In this document: one piece after another, positions 1 to 12,586 of the stretch
Layout: each line of letters opens with the position of its first letter
Numbering within the stretch: position 1 is the stretch's first letter
NCBI GenBank assembly: GCA_003342815.1
Contig: PTEX01000535.1
Coordinates: 55,667-119,666, forward strand
Direction of reading: 5' to 3'
Length of the DNA stretch: 64,000 nt
Source: Eudromia elegans
Taxonomy: Eukaryota; Chordata; Aves; Tinamiformes; Tinamidae
Made by a program: the position numbers and the translations under genes
The notes under the pieces: generated by a model
What the model was told of the DNA's origin: nothing
Seen by the model: only the letters and a program-made list of their open reading frames with translations
Database searches by the model: none

Positions 1-392
1 ACACACACTTGGGTATTTACTCCCCTCTGCTCTCCAAGCGCATGGCTGGGCTGCCACCAACAGAACCAGCCTGACTTGGGGGTGACACCGCAGGGCAGCA
101 CTGCCCTGGGGACCTAGAAAAGCAAAACCACTAACAGCCCTCAGCCCTCACATCTGTTAGAGGTAGTGCTTGCTCCAGTTGTGCACCTTCTGCTACCAAA
201 CTAGCCCTAAGCGACCTGGCAAAGCATTAAAAACTATGGTTTTGTTCACATCAGTCAGCTTTGGTGACCTGCTCCTGCACTGCGCTCGGAGCAAAGCGGG
301 GAAGGGGGAAAGCTGGACAGGGCGCCCGCTGGCACCTCCCTACACATTCCTGCCTCCCGGGTCTGGGTGGGGAAGCTCCAAACTGCACCCCA
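1..392. other. Left-edge intronic sequence, no gene seen
   Basis: No exon, RNA gene or clear repeat is visible here before the CR1 element begins. By inference it is part of the long intron of the minus-strand ASEF-family gene, whose SH3, DH and PH exons should lie to the left of the window. Open frames here are short and use non-ATG starts. Confidence 0.5.
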
Positions 393-1116
393 GCATCACA
401 GAAAGGCTGAGGTTGGAAGGGACATCTAGAGCATGGGACACAGGGTGGCATCCAGGTGGGTTTGGAAGATCTCCAGAGAAGGAGCCTCCACAGCCTCACA
501 GGGCAGCCTGTTCTAGGGCTCTGACCCTCACAGGAAAACAGCTCTTCCTCACACACCCCTTGTCCTATCACTGGCCAGCACTGAGGAGAGTTTGACCTCT
601 CCTCCCCACACTCTCCCCTCGGGTACTTTTACATATCAATCAGATCCCCTCTCAGTCTTCTCTTCTCCAGGCTAAATAGGCCCCACTCGCTCAGTCTTTC
701 CTCACACGATAGATGCTCCAGTCCCACAACCATCTTTGTTGTTCATTGCTGGACCCTCTCTAGAAGCTCCAAGTCTCACTTGTCCTGGGGAGCCCAGAGT
801 TGTTCCCAATACCCCAGGTGCGGCCTCCCCAGAGCTGAGCAGAGGGGCAGGATCCCCTCCCTCATCCTGCTGGCAATGCTCCTCCTCATGCAGCCAGGAT
901 CCCACTGGCCTTCTTGGCCACGAGGGCCCATTGCTGCCTCATGGGGAACTTGGTGTCGACCTGGACTCCCAAATCCCTCTCTGTGGAGTTGCCTTCCAGC
1001 AGGTCAGCCCCTAATCTGTACCGCTGCCTGGAGTTATTCCTGCCCAGGTGCAGGACCCTGGACTTGTCCTTGTTGAAGGAAAAGTGCAGAATCCTGCACC
1101 TGGGGATGGGCAACAT
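393..1116 (-). mobile_element. CR1 LINE fragment, ORF2 C-terminus and 3' end
   Basis: Reading the minus strand, about 886-1116 encodes the typical end of the CR1 reverse transcriptase polyprotein: FNKDKSRVLHLGRN, then [19 protein letters not shown] and [10 protein letters not shown]. The plus strand shows the matching reverse-complement landmarks in CR1 order: gaggttggaagggacatcta near the 3' end, then gatcccctctcagtcttctc, ggccttcttggccac and caggtcagcccc. The element is 5'-truncated, as most CR1 copies are, and carries many substitutions and stops, so it is not active. Sequence from 1117 to about 1180 repeats a 'cctgcacctggg' phrase and may be a second small CR1 piece. The family call is secure; the outer limits are approximate. 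Confidence 0.93.
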
Positions 1117-4100
1117 CCTGCACCACGTTGGGCACTGGCTCCTTCAGGGGCTGCTGTGCAGCAGAAATCTCCTCACAACCCTGTTTCCTCGCACTCTGAT
1201 TGATTACATTCCTGCTGCCTCCTTCCTTTCACGTACAAATGTGGAGGAGACAATAATAAATGGGAATTTCTTCTCTTTCTGAAGCCAGCAGGTGCAGCTC
1301 TCCTGGAGGAAGGAAACGCTTCCATTCTTGGACTGTATTCCCGCCGTCTACTTATCTTCCTGCTCAAAACCTACCAGATGCCATCAAAGTGCATGAGAAC
1401 CCCTTGCCCCCAAGAGCCCTTTGCTGTTAATACGGCCTTGCTGGAAGGGGAAGCTGCTGTTCTGGCAAGTACCTGCCGTGCTCATCACACCAGCCAGTTC
1501 CAGCCCATGTTTCTGGAGCTGTATGAGTTTCTCTTACTAACCTCACAGTGAGCTTAAAAGTTTGAGCCTGCTCTTCTCAGCAAACTGCACAGGTTCCTCC
1601 TCCAAAATGTCAACAGTAAAGCACTCTAAGCAGGCGCTCGGGGCTCGCCTTGCTCGCGATACAGCATGGCATTTCCATGCTGATAAAGGCTAAGAATCTC
1701 TCCAGGGGAAAGAAAAATGCTCTCCATGTACTGCTTACATGCAGAGAGATTACGAGAAATAAGTCTGGCATTGCTGCTCCCAAAAATACTTAGACGCATT
1801 GTGATTAGTACTCTCATTCCAAAGCCACTCGGCTGCCTCACTTGATGGCGGCCTCTCCCCATTTTGGAGGAGGGTAAAGGTAGGTGGATGTGACCATGTA
1901 GGCTCAATATGTGCATTTTGTAATGGCTGGGCCCGAAAAGGCAAGTTATTACTTAAAAGCACTTGGCTTGAGTCCCAACAGCCGAAATTTGGGAATGTTT
2001 GAAACTCAAATAGTATGTTTGGATATCGTTACAGGTGCAGTGACTCTACCACTAGATTTCTATCTTCACTTTTTGACCACCTCCACTTTAAAGCCGTTGC
2101 TCAGTAGGCAGAGTGGCTTGTCAGGATGTTAATCTTTTGGGCATCAGATTCTGGGACTGGTTACAAAGTTTAGAGGTTGACAAAGAAACTATTAACTTTG
2201 TTTTCAGTTTTGAACCTGTAAGAGCTGCAGAACTGTCCTGGCACTGTGAGGATGCCAGGATGACCTTTTTCTCAGTAGAAAATAAGCAGGAGCAGCTTCT
2301 CTTATCAAGGAGAGGGAAGGAAGGGTGCAAGGAGCATTATTTCTTGAGGTGTTCTATCTAAAAAAGATACTCCTGTTTCATTTTTCTGATTATATTATAC
2401 ATGAAGCTCAGTGGCTGAGGCTCTTTCATTGCCAGTCATGTAAACTCTTGCTTTTGCTGATGTGATGTGGAAAAACCTGAATAAAGGCAAGCAGATTCTG
2501 AAGAAAAGGGACCCCTGAGCCTCACAGTGGTATTTAAAAAAATAATAATAAAAAAAAGTCACTAAAACTGCATGGTTTTCTACACCAAGACATTTCTATA
2601 AACAAGTATCTTTTCTGCTTTTAAGAACCTGAAAACTTTTACTGCGTTTACATTCAGTTCCATCCATGAGCCTCTCCTTAACACCCTCATAATTCAAGTT
2701 CTTTTCCCCTTCTCAGGAAGGGTTCATCTCTCCCACATACCAGCAGGACAGAATATTTTCTGAACACTTAATCAGCACAGTGTGAGTACAAGATAAACCT
2801 ATCAGGGTATCCCACTCATTTTTCTACTGCACTTATTAATTTTCTTAAGAAAAAACCCCCACTAAAACTATGTATGCTATGTGATATCTGAACATAGGTA
2901 ATTCTAAAATTCTTCCTAATTCACCTATTTTCCCCCTAGGATCAACGGCTAAGGAAGAGAGGATCTTTGACCAATGCTTTGCTTGTGCATCACTGCAGCG
3001 ATGCCGGACTCGGACTGCTCTCCCTTGTCTCCTGCCCTCGATCTAGGAAGGGCAGCACCTTCCCCAGCCCTGTCGCTGCCATTCGTGCACTTTTCTTCTT
3101 GCTGTCGCTCACCCCAACATAACCACTCTCCACCTCCCCTGTAGCAGAAGCAGAGATCATGATATGTGCCATGGAAACAACATCTGAGGCCAAATAATTT
3201 TTTTCCAAAAAACAATCTGAAATAACCCCAGAACAGTGACAAGCATCTCTAGTCTCTGAGTAACGGATGGCACTCATCCAGCACTAAGGAAGCAGGGGCC
3301 TTCAGCTCGAGAGAACAACTTGTAAATTGTATTCCCAGGCCCCCCAGCCAGGCTGCAATGGCTCTAATTAGAAGGGTGTTGAGAGCCTGCTCTCTTGCTC
3401 TGCAGTTTGATTTACATTTACTTCAATCCTTGCCCACTTAAACCCTGCTGGGAGAAGACCGACTGTGCAGCTACACGCAGGGACGGAGACAGAGTTCGAC
3501 AACGTAGAAATAGCCCTTGAGATCATGGGGGAGTGTCGAACCCTCGCTGACAGTGGGTTAAAAAATAATAATATATGGATTTTAAAGCAGTTATTTACCC
3601 ATGCAAGAATGCAAATGGTGTAAGCAAGAAACTGCAGACCCAGCATTACTGCTGGGAAACAGGGCACAAGACAACCCACCAAAAATTGTCTGCATGGGTC
3701 AGCGCTCAGCAGTGCCTTAGTGCTGAAAACTTCCCCTGATAACACTTGGGACCTGGACTCTGTCTCCCACACATGAATGGATGATGTCAAGAATAAAGCC
3801 AGCTGCATCAAAACTAGCTATGTCTGCCCGGGGTTTTATTCTTTTTTGAAAAGAACTAAGACCTCCCACAGAAATGTTCTGCAAGGTTGCACACTGAGCC
3901 CTCAAACCCCAAACTCTGTCTAGTCCTCCGACCCTCCCTACCTCAGTCAGTTGTTTTGAATTAGCTAAGAGGCCATGCAGACATCCCACTTGGCTCTAAA
4001 ATATTCACAGCACAAATGTCCATGTAATGTGTCACTTAAAATTGAAAAAAAAAAACCAAAAAAACCCCAAACTTTTAAATACAGTTTTAAGTGACTTTTG

Positions 4101-7100
4101 TCATTCATTACATATCTGTACTCTAACTTTGCAGAAAGGATTAACTCAGGCTTTCTATAAAGTCTTAGAATGCAACCAGAAGTATTTTTACACAAAAATA
4201 ATCAATCGAGATCAATCAAGGCAATTACTTAAGTCACACCTCAAAGCAGAGCTGGTTGTCCAATGCAAATTCTGACCTTACCCAGAGAAGACAGGACCTT
4301 TCCCGGTAGAACATGCTCCTCAGATCAATCCTGCTACTCCCCTTGGCATCCTCTCCAACTGGTCCCACAGCCTCCTTGATTGTAGTACCCAAAACCATGC
4401 ACTAAATCCTTTATACAACTACACACGAACTCAATCTACTAGTGTTTCCCACTTGGAACCAGACATATTCCAATAATAAGGTTATGAGTTCAAGTCAACT
4501 TTATTTTAAATTATAGAAAAGAGTGATTTAGAGCCTTTTAGTCTGGGGTGCTCAGAAAGGAGGTAGTCTTCAAGAGCTCAGTTGAATCTGGTTATATTGA
4601 GGGCATCAGGTTCCTGGGCCCCAGCAGACATCACTTGCTTTACAAAGGCTCAGCTCTGTTCACTGGGAAAGGTGCCAGCCACAGTCACACACCTACTCTG
4701 TAAACCTGCTCTGCAAATTGTTCTAACATAACCACAGTTCACACTTGGGAAACTTTCTTCTATCCCTGGGCCACCCTCGATTGGCATTAGGGACACAGGG
4801 CGTGACTTCTAGTGTCCCCTTCAGCCTGAATTTGCAAGTATTTCTTCTGAGGGCTCTGCTGAACCTGGATCTCTCATTTTCTTTTATTGCGGCTCAGTCA
4901 GCTCCTGGAAAGGGGCCTGTCAGCTCTCGTTGTGTGCAGCTCAATGGCCTTCAGGAGACACTTGCTGCCAAGCATTTTGTTTATCAGAGTACTGAACCTC
5001 TTGGCAGATAAGCACAGAGAAGGCCCCTATCTTGCAAAGGGTCACACAGCTCGATGGTCTGCTCTTCCTAATCCCAAAGGGCACCCAGAGTATTCCCTTC
5101 CCTCCCTTTTAACCCAGTTAACTTGACTATAAAAGCCATTACACTGATAAACATCCACTGCATGGGATCATTTGCCCAAGCTAATTAACTGCTGCCACAA
5201 AATTAACACATAATATTTTCACTAGCAAAGCACAGCCCACACTTTGTGATATTTTGCTTTTAATTGCAGTCGGTCAAAGTTCCCTCTCGACTTAAAACAT
5301 GGGCCCTGTCATGAATGAGCTGAGAAGCACCAGTGCTCCGGGTTAAGAAGCTGCATCTTGACTCGTGCTACAGCAGAGGCTGAGGTCAGGACCAACGGCC
5401 CAAGCAGCCAAGAGGCCTCAGCCCTGTTCAGAGTACAGCCCTGCTGCACGCAGCTGCTCTCCCAGCCCCCAAGAGGACAAGAACATGGAAACTGGATTGG
5501 GAAAATGATATGCAGTGCAGCAGGATCGAGCCCTCACTGGAAGTGCAGCACAGAGAGAGGAAGGCTCTGGGCAGGAGTTGCTGCTGAGCAGAGTATGTCC
5601 TTGCTGCCTCTTCCCCAGCGGAAGGGGGCAAGGAGCAGTACAGGCAGAGAAGACAAGAAATCTTTCATAACCTGCAGCTCCCACTGAATTTTGGAGGATT
5701 TTACCACCTAGGTCTGTGCTGAGTGATAAGTGAATTTTGCAGACAACAGGACAGCAGCATTGCTGTCTTCCTCCAGTTAGCTGGTGGCTACTCTCTAGCT
5801 GATTGTCCTGAGAACAGAAGTTAGCAGTCAGAGTACAACTTCTTCTGCTCCAAGCACCATTAAAGAAATTGCTCTGGCCGAGGTGCAGCTTGCAATTTAC
5901 TCTTTCCATAAATCTGTCTACTGTCCGTGCTCTTACAGGGCACCATGCCTGTGTGCCAGCACTGGGACTGGAGACCCCAAGGCCCAGATGCTGCTCTTCA
6001 AGAGAAGCCCCTTGGCCAATGCTCATGGCTGCATTTTTGATTTCAGAAGCGGCTAAGAATTCAGCTAGGTTCTCCCCAAAGTTTTACTACAGCAATTTCT
6101 GCTCTCCTCTGCGCCAGGACAGGCAGTGCACCAGAACAGGGAACAGCGTCTGGATTATATCACATCTCCTATATCGAGGCCACCAGGAAAGCTAGGCTAT
6201 GCCAGCATGAGAAATGGATTTCTTAATTAAAATTAGTGTCTCAGCTTACAGTATGTGCATCAGGAAGCACAATGCGAAAGGTTCCCAAAGATTTTCAAGT
6301 TTTAATTAAAACTAAGGAGCAACACCAAATCAGCCCACAACAGTCTATCTCTAGGAGAAGCCCAGCTATCCCTGTTCCCTCTTTCAGTCAGCAAAGTTGG
6401 CCAGCTATATTAGGCTTCTAATAGTCATCTCTGGCCATAGCAGTACAGTGACCAAGATCTAAAGCACAGAGACATATCTGCTCATGCAAAACTACCTTGG
6501 AAATCTTTAACAGTGCTATGCTTTGACAGGTGGAAGCTAACTTGAAAGCCTTCTATCCACAGACCTTTCCAGGAAGAAAAAAACCCCCCATCACTTCCAT
6601 TTAAAGTTCCAGCAAAACAGGACACATGAGAAGCTAAAGATTTAGTGTCTAAAGCCAAGCTGTGAATGTTTTCTTCACTGCAGTTGGGCAGAGCACTATC
6701 ATGTCACTAGTGACTAGGGGCTTGGCAGTTCAAGCGAGCAGACCCTAATTCATAGGGGGTCCACAGCACAGCCTGACAGGATCCACAGCCCCAGGCACGG
6801 GAAACTTGGCATCAGCTCCCCCATCACCTTCTGGCCCAAGTCTGGGGCCACAAATTCAGCTTTACTCTCCTTCTGAGAACAGCCTTATAGTGATGTTCAC
6901 TGGGGAAGAAGCCTGGGTTGTGAGCCTGAAGAATTTGCTAGTTTACACTTTTCTGACCTTGCTTAAGCCAGCACCGTTTGGAAAGCACTCGGAATTACTA
7001 CCAGCAAAAGGCATTAAGCCTCAGATTAATTTTTGAACTAAGAGAGAAAACCATTGCTGTGCTTGCTCGATGTTTTCAGCCATGGCTACAGGCTTGCTCC

Positions 7101-7393
7101 CATGCACAGTCTTTACTGGAGAGATAAGTGACCAGCAGCACGAGAACTTGGCCACTTCCTGGAACTGGGGTACTTCAGTGTAAATGCATAAAATCCAGGC
7201 AGAGCAGGGCTTGCTGCAATATAATCCCAAAGCCGCTTACAGAGCTTACAAATCAGAACAAAATTATTGCTGGGCTTGCTTGGTTACCACGAATGCACAA
7301 TAACCTCTTGGATGCCAGTGCCACAGAATGAGAGTTTACCTTGGCACGTGAAATGCTTTGAAGGATACAGAGGGATGGTATCATTCAAATGAA

Positions 7394-7399
<6 letters not shown>
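1117..7399. other. Intronic sequence, no gene recognised
   Basis: AT-rich, non-repetitive sequence with scattered short open frames on both strands. The longest (5418-6026 minus, 202 codons, and 3368-3811 minus, 147 codons) resemble no protein family and show no consistent splice context. A weak SINE-like stretch with a 'gggtcacacagct' core lies near 5036-5056, too short to classify. I see no exon, RNA gene or promoter here. Confidence 0.5.

Positions 7400-7428
<29 letters not shown>
7400..7428 (+). repeat. Poly(A) tract, 29 A
   Basis: An uninterrupted run of 29 A residues. No recognisable retroposed gene or LINE tail lies directly upstream, so its origin as a retroposon tail is unproven. 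It is a likely length-variable homopolymer. Confidence 0.9.
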
Positions 7429-7431
<3 letters not shown>

Positions 7432-10400
7432 CTTTTCAGTCCCTGTCTGTCTATAATCTCCTCTTGGAAACCGCATGGCTCTCTCCTTGTTCCAATGACT
7501 CTTTGCAGTGAGGTGCTCGGTGTGAGTTTATTGCAAAGCCCACTGCAACAGGAGCCTTCTGGAAAGCTTTGAGCAGCTCCTTGTGTTACTAGAGTGCAAA
7601 GAGACATCTGAGCAGATCACAGCCCCATTCTGCTAGGTGGGAGTGCAAAGGGAGACAAACTACGATGTGTGCTTGAAGGTTGAAAATGGAGACAAAAAAT
7701 TGGACATAACAGTGTTGAAACCGAAGCAAGATCTCCCAGTTTTTACTTCTGCTGCCTCACTAATCCATATATGTTATCACCCGCAATCAAAGTGCTTATA
7801 GACAAGAATAACACAATCATTTCTGTCCAATGCCAAACAAGCAAAATAGCTACTGGAGATCTTCTGCTTGGAGAAAGACTCGCAATAACATGGTTTTTGT
7901 AAACAGGCCTGAAAGCCGATTTGTTTTTGTAATCATCTTACACAATGGCCATCAACCATGACAGCATCCTTACAGATTATAATGTCCCGAGACATGCAGA
8001 TAGGAAGGACCTGCCTAAGGCTATTCTTCTACTGCTTGTCAAAATATTAATAAAAATAATTAAGCAAGGCCTTAACTATACTGCTATCGATTAAGAAAAA
8101 AGGCAGCGTTACAAGAAGTCAGGCCAGAAGAATCACATTTTTATTGATTTGACTGTAGTCTCATCAAGTCGGCAGCAGGACTCACACACACTTTACAGCT
8201 CAATTGTTCAGAGAAAACTTGCCTTTCTAAGACAGTTTTGCTCCCAGGGCTGCTTTTACAGCCTCTGCTGGAATGATGCTGTGGAATGGCAGGACTCTAC
8301 TGCTATTGCAATACAATATCTGCAATTTATTAAAACTTGGTATTTTGCCTGCACTTTCTCAAGCCCCAGTAGGAAATTCAGATGGGAGAATGTGAAAGAA
8401 AGTGCAGAGCCCTGGGACTTCAGCTTTGAAAGGAGGAAGCAATGGCTGAGGTTGAGACAACTCCCAGGATTAACTGGTGGGATGGCAGTGCCACTCGCTC
8501 ATGCTTTGGAATAGCTGAAGAATGAGCTCTTTGCAGCTCAGCCTATGCATTCTCCTTGCAACCCATCTCTGTAGCAGGGTATTCCTCTGCCACTGCTTGG
8601 AAATACGGTCACCATGTCGTGAGTCACACCCAGGACGTGCACCCCGAGTCCTGCAATGCATGCGGGCAAGCTGATTCTCTAGTTCCCAAGGAGTTGTGCT
8701 GGGAGGAACCCAGTGCAAGAATCTCTAGAAAGAGATTGTTGTAAGAATCTCATATTTGGCAGCAGCCAAATATCTCCAATGGGTCCATCCCAGACACATT
8801 TGCTTGTTCAGCACAGATGCTCAACTTGCACCAGGCTCTCCCAAATGACAATACAGAGCTCTGTGGTCTGGGCGTGATTTGCTTAGCTATGTCTTGTCTG
8901 AGCTCAAAGTGTTCTCAGCACTTAAGCGGCCCCTATTCCCCCTTACTTAGGCTAATTTTTCTTAGACTAGTTTGTCTGGTATGAACAAGAGAAAAACAGA
9001 ACAAATAAATTCGTTCCGAAGAAGCCTTTTCTAGCCTTAACACAGACAACTGCATGAAAAGACCCAAAACATTTGTATCAGAAATAACAGAACAGTGGGG
9101 TTTTACTTGAAAATTAAAAAGTTATCACCACTCAAAAATATTTTAATATAGGTCAAATTATGACTTTTCTTTAAAGGAAAAAAAAATGCTTTGCTACCTT
9201 GCTTAAATGTGCAAAGATCTAGCCTTTTAACAGAAGATACCAAGAAAAGTGGGATCCTTGAGATATAAAACTTAAGCCTTACACCTGTAATGATATATAT
9301 ACTCATCACACATGTGAATTTATTAAGAATCACTTAAAGGATGGGTGCTTCACCTACAAACCCAGAGCCTACAAACCAACCTTAAGAACAGACATCAGTA
9401 AGGTCCTCAGTTTGGAGCTTTCTGACAACCACCTTTCTATAGAAAGACGATTCTCAGACTGAGCCTTCTATTTTGCTGGTACTGTGCCTAGTTTCTGAAG
9501 CTAAGCTGTAAAGACATTTGTCAGAGTGGCACGAGGGTAAGAACAGAGACATGGCTCCTTTATAGCACATATACAACAACCAAAAAAAAAAAAAGTAAGG
9601 AAGCCCCAACACTATTACATTTATAGAACCTTTAATATTTACATCACTGGTAAAGCCATGCTCTCTTGGCAGAATTAAAAGAACTCTTTGAAATTACAGC
9701 TGAATGTGAAATATGGCTAAAAGCTGAAGCTGATCAGTAAGTTGCAAGTCATATTTGTCTCATGCAGCAAGAAATTTGTCCATGGAACCAGTCAGTTTCC
9801 GGTAAGCAGGCTGGTACAGAATACAAATGCAAGTTTATCAGCCACTAAACAGCACAACATCTTATTCCTGCTAACGTGGATTTCTTTGCTTAAACTATTA
9901 AGGAATTCTATTTATCAAATCTAAGCAAAAATTACACCCAAGCTTCCAACAATATTTCCTAAATGTGATGACTGGCACAAGTCAAATATTTTAAAAATAT
10001 TGGGCAAAAATGGCTCTTTTTGCATCAACTCTAGACAAAGTAATTGCATGCTGTCCTCGCCCCAAGGATTCCAGCCTTTGGGAAAGCTGGAATTCAATTC
10101 TCCCCCTGCATGGTTTAAGTTAAAGCATGGCCTCTTCCATCACCAAATCTGCTCAGCCTCCATAAACATAACAAATCTCAAGGAATGCAAAGAATTAGAC
10201 AGGACCATTAACACAGAGCCTAGAAGCTCCAAATCTTCTATTTGCCATCAGCTGCAACTGTCAGGAAAGCATGCAAGGCAGGGGCTGCCGGGCACTCTAA
10301 CCAGACAGCTTAGCTGTTCACAACATTTCTGGAAGAAATCTGCCCTTATTATGCAAGGCAAGAGTTTCTTCAGTGCACAGAGGTCCCTAAGTGACAGCAG

Positions 10401-12519
10401 CACCAATTAGGGCTTCACTGCGTTGCCTACAAATCCCAGGCCTCTTCTGCCTAGGAGTGCCAGGCTTGGGAGTTACTGGAGGTTTCTCCTTGCTACACGA
10501 TCACAAACCGTAACAGAAGGAAGAAGGTTCCCACTTGGGGGACTCATTTTTAAGTACAAGCCCTGTGGAGAAACAGCCAGGTCAGAAGAGTTGAGGGTCT
10601 TTTCAACTGCTGGTATGCCGTTTCTGAAGCCCAGAAAGTGTCCTTGTCTGAGGAGGTAACTTCTAATGCCCATCTGCAAGAGGATGGAACTATGCACAGC
10701 CAAGTCGCAGGCTAGCAACTCAGCAAACCCCTGATGGGTCTGTATTTTCTTTTAAAATAAAGATGACCAATTAAAGATCAAATATCACTGCAAAAACAGC
10801 AGTGGTGGTCCATAGTGAGAGGAAGCACCTGAACACTGCCTTGCCCTAAAGCCTGGAGGAAACAGCGAAGCATCCAAGTGTGACCCTGTGCCTGGCACTA
10901 CCGTGCCTAAGGGGAACTGTGCCCTGCATGTGACAAAATGCTTCCATATGCCCCTCTGGATGCTCGTGCCACACGCACAGACCTGCAGGGGCAGTTCTGC
11001 AAGGCAGGCAGAAGAGTCTAAGGGAAGGGATTCATGAAACTGTCAGGGCATTTTGATGCTTTAACATGCCAAAGTCCTGACTTCTTTAAAATCAGGATTT
11101 TTAACTACTTTGCACACATTGCTAACTCAATAAAGTGTTACGATTGCATAAGTCTTCTAAGGAAATGTACTTTAGAATTTAATAGAGACAAAAGAAATAA
11201 GATTCTGCTGTAATTTTATTTCTCTAGACTAAATTGAATTCATCAAAATCCTTTTTACAATCTCCTCACCCATCCAAAAACAAGTTATAGGAAGGCATAA
11301 CACTCTTGCTGCACAGCTCTCCTTTAAAATGCCTCGGGGTGCAGTATTTCTGGCTGATTGGGGGCTCTAACACTGGAATCTTTGTCATGTATTCATGCAA
11401 GTTCATGAGGCACTGCCAGGACTATAAAATTTGTTCAGGATGGTTCTGCTGCAACCATTTCCTGCAGTGATTCAAATAGAACAGTTCTCTTGCTTTCTTC
11501 CAAAGACCCTGAGCACTTCCACTGTTCTCCCACCTTGCAAGAGATGTGGGCAGGAAGGGAGAGAGCTCCAAATTTCTGTTCATCTCTCTGAAGGCCTTTA
11601 CCAGTTTTCCTCAGCCACTTCTGGTTGAGGACACTTGTTTTTTCCTGTACATAGTTTTTGGCTATGACTCCTAGATGAAGGACATGAGAACCTCCTCCAT
11701 CAGGGAAGCAAGACTGGGGAAGCAAGCGGCTCCTCGGAAGCATGGAATGGCACGGAGGGCTTCCTGGCCACCTCCTCAAGCTCCAGATGGGAGGCACTGG
11801 CAAATGCCATTGTGCCTGGGCTGCTGCGGGACTCCCACTTGCAGACACAGAAACAAGGGCTTTAAGCAGCGAGCTGTGCAACCGAAACAAGGACGGCCGC
11901 TTGAGAGCAAGGCTGATATGCAGCTAGATAACGGACTCATGAACAGCCTGCCTGTAGTCTCTCAAAGGGCCAACCAAGGGCTGCATTAAAAACACCCAAC
12001 AGTTTATGTGCAAGCCTAACAGTGTCCAATTATGGCAGTCCAAAGTGCACTGCACAAGAGCTAACTACAGCTAATGCCTGGAACATCACATACACGTGAA
12101 GTATCCCAGAAGGGCATAGCAGAAGGCAATGGCTTACAGGAAGAAATATAAAGAAATAGCAGATGAGGATCTGACAATATATATAATATTATATATACAA
12201 CAGTCAAAGCTGAGATTTAGGCTGCTGTTCTGCATCATTTGTCTAAGACTACACAGCGTTATCCTTCTAGCCATCGTTCAGGCTTGAATAAGAAACATTA
12301 TATTGAGCTTTGGAGCTGCACAGCACTAAGCAAGCCAGGAGAGCCACCAGCTGCATCCAGTGCCTGCACCAGCCAGAACCACTGCTGCACCAACACGAAG
12401 GAGCCTCAGCACCAGCCAACAAGCAAACATGAGAACCATGTGCATCCACAACCTAGCACAGGTTTAACGTCTGCAGTTTAACGGCACCTTTCTCTCCCAC
12501 ACTGCTGTGAAATGAGATG
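7429..12519. other. Intronic sequence, no gene recognised
   Basis: AT-rich sequence with only short open frames that have no family resemblance. A small poly(A) run lies near 9582. Nothing here is supported as an exon, an RNA gene or an identifiable transposon. Confidence 0.5.
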
Positions 12520-12586
12520 TGGTGGTGGTGGGTTTACGGCTGCATTCAATCTTAAATGTCTCTTCTAACCATAAGGATTCTATGAA
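12520..12586 (+). mobile_element. Short CR1 LINE 3'-end fragment
   Basis: The stretch ending 'gtctcttctaaccataagga' followed by 'ttctatga' matches the diagnostic CR1 3' terminus: 'aaggtctcttccaacc' followed by the ATTCTATGA end repeat, then an A-run. Only the last 60-70 bases are recognisable, so the element is heavily 5'-truncated. It lies opposite in orientation to the surrounding gene. The match is short but fits a strongly diagnostic end. Confidence 0.6.

Noticed and set aside
5036..5056. MIR-like SINE core near 'gggtcacacagct'
   Set aside because: The match is about a dozen bases with no supporting flanks, unlike the copy at 59195-59420.
5418..6026. 202-codon minus-strand open frame
   Set aside because: No family resemblance, no consistent codon character, composition like intron; a non-ATG-tolerant frame of this length is expected by chance in 64 kb.
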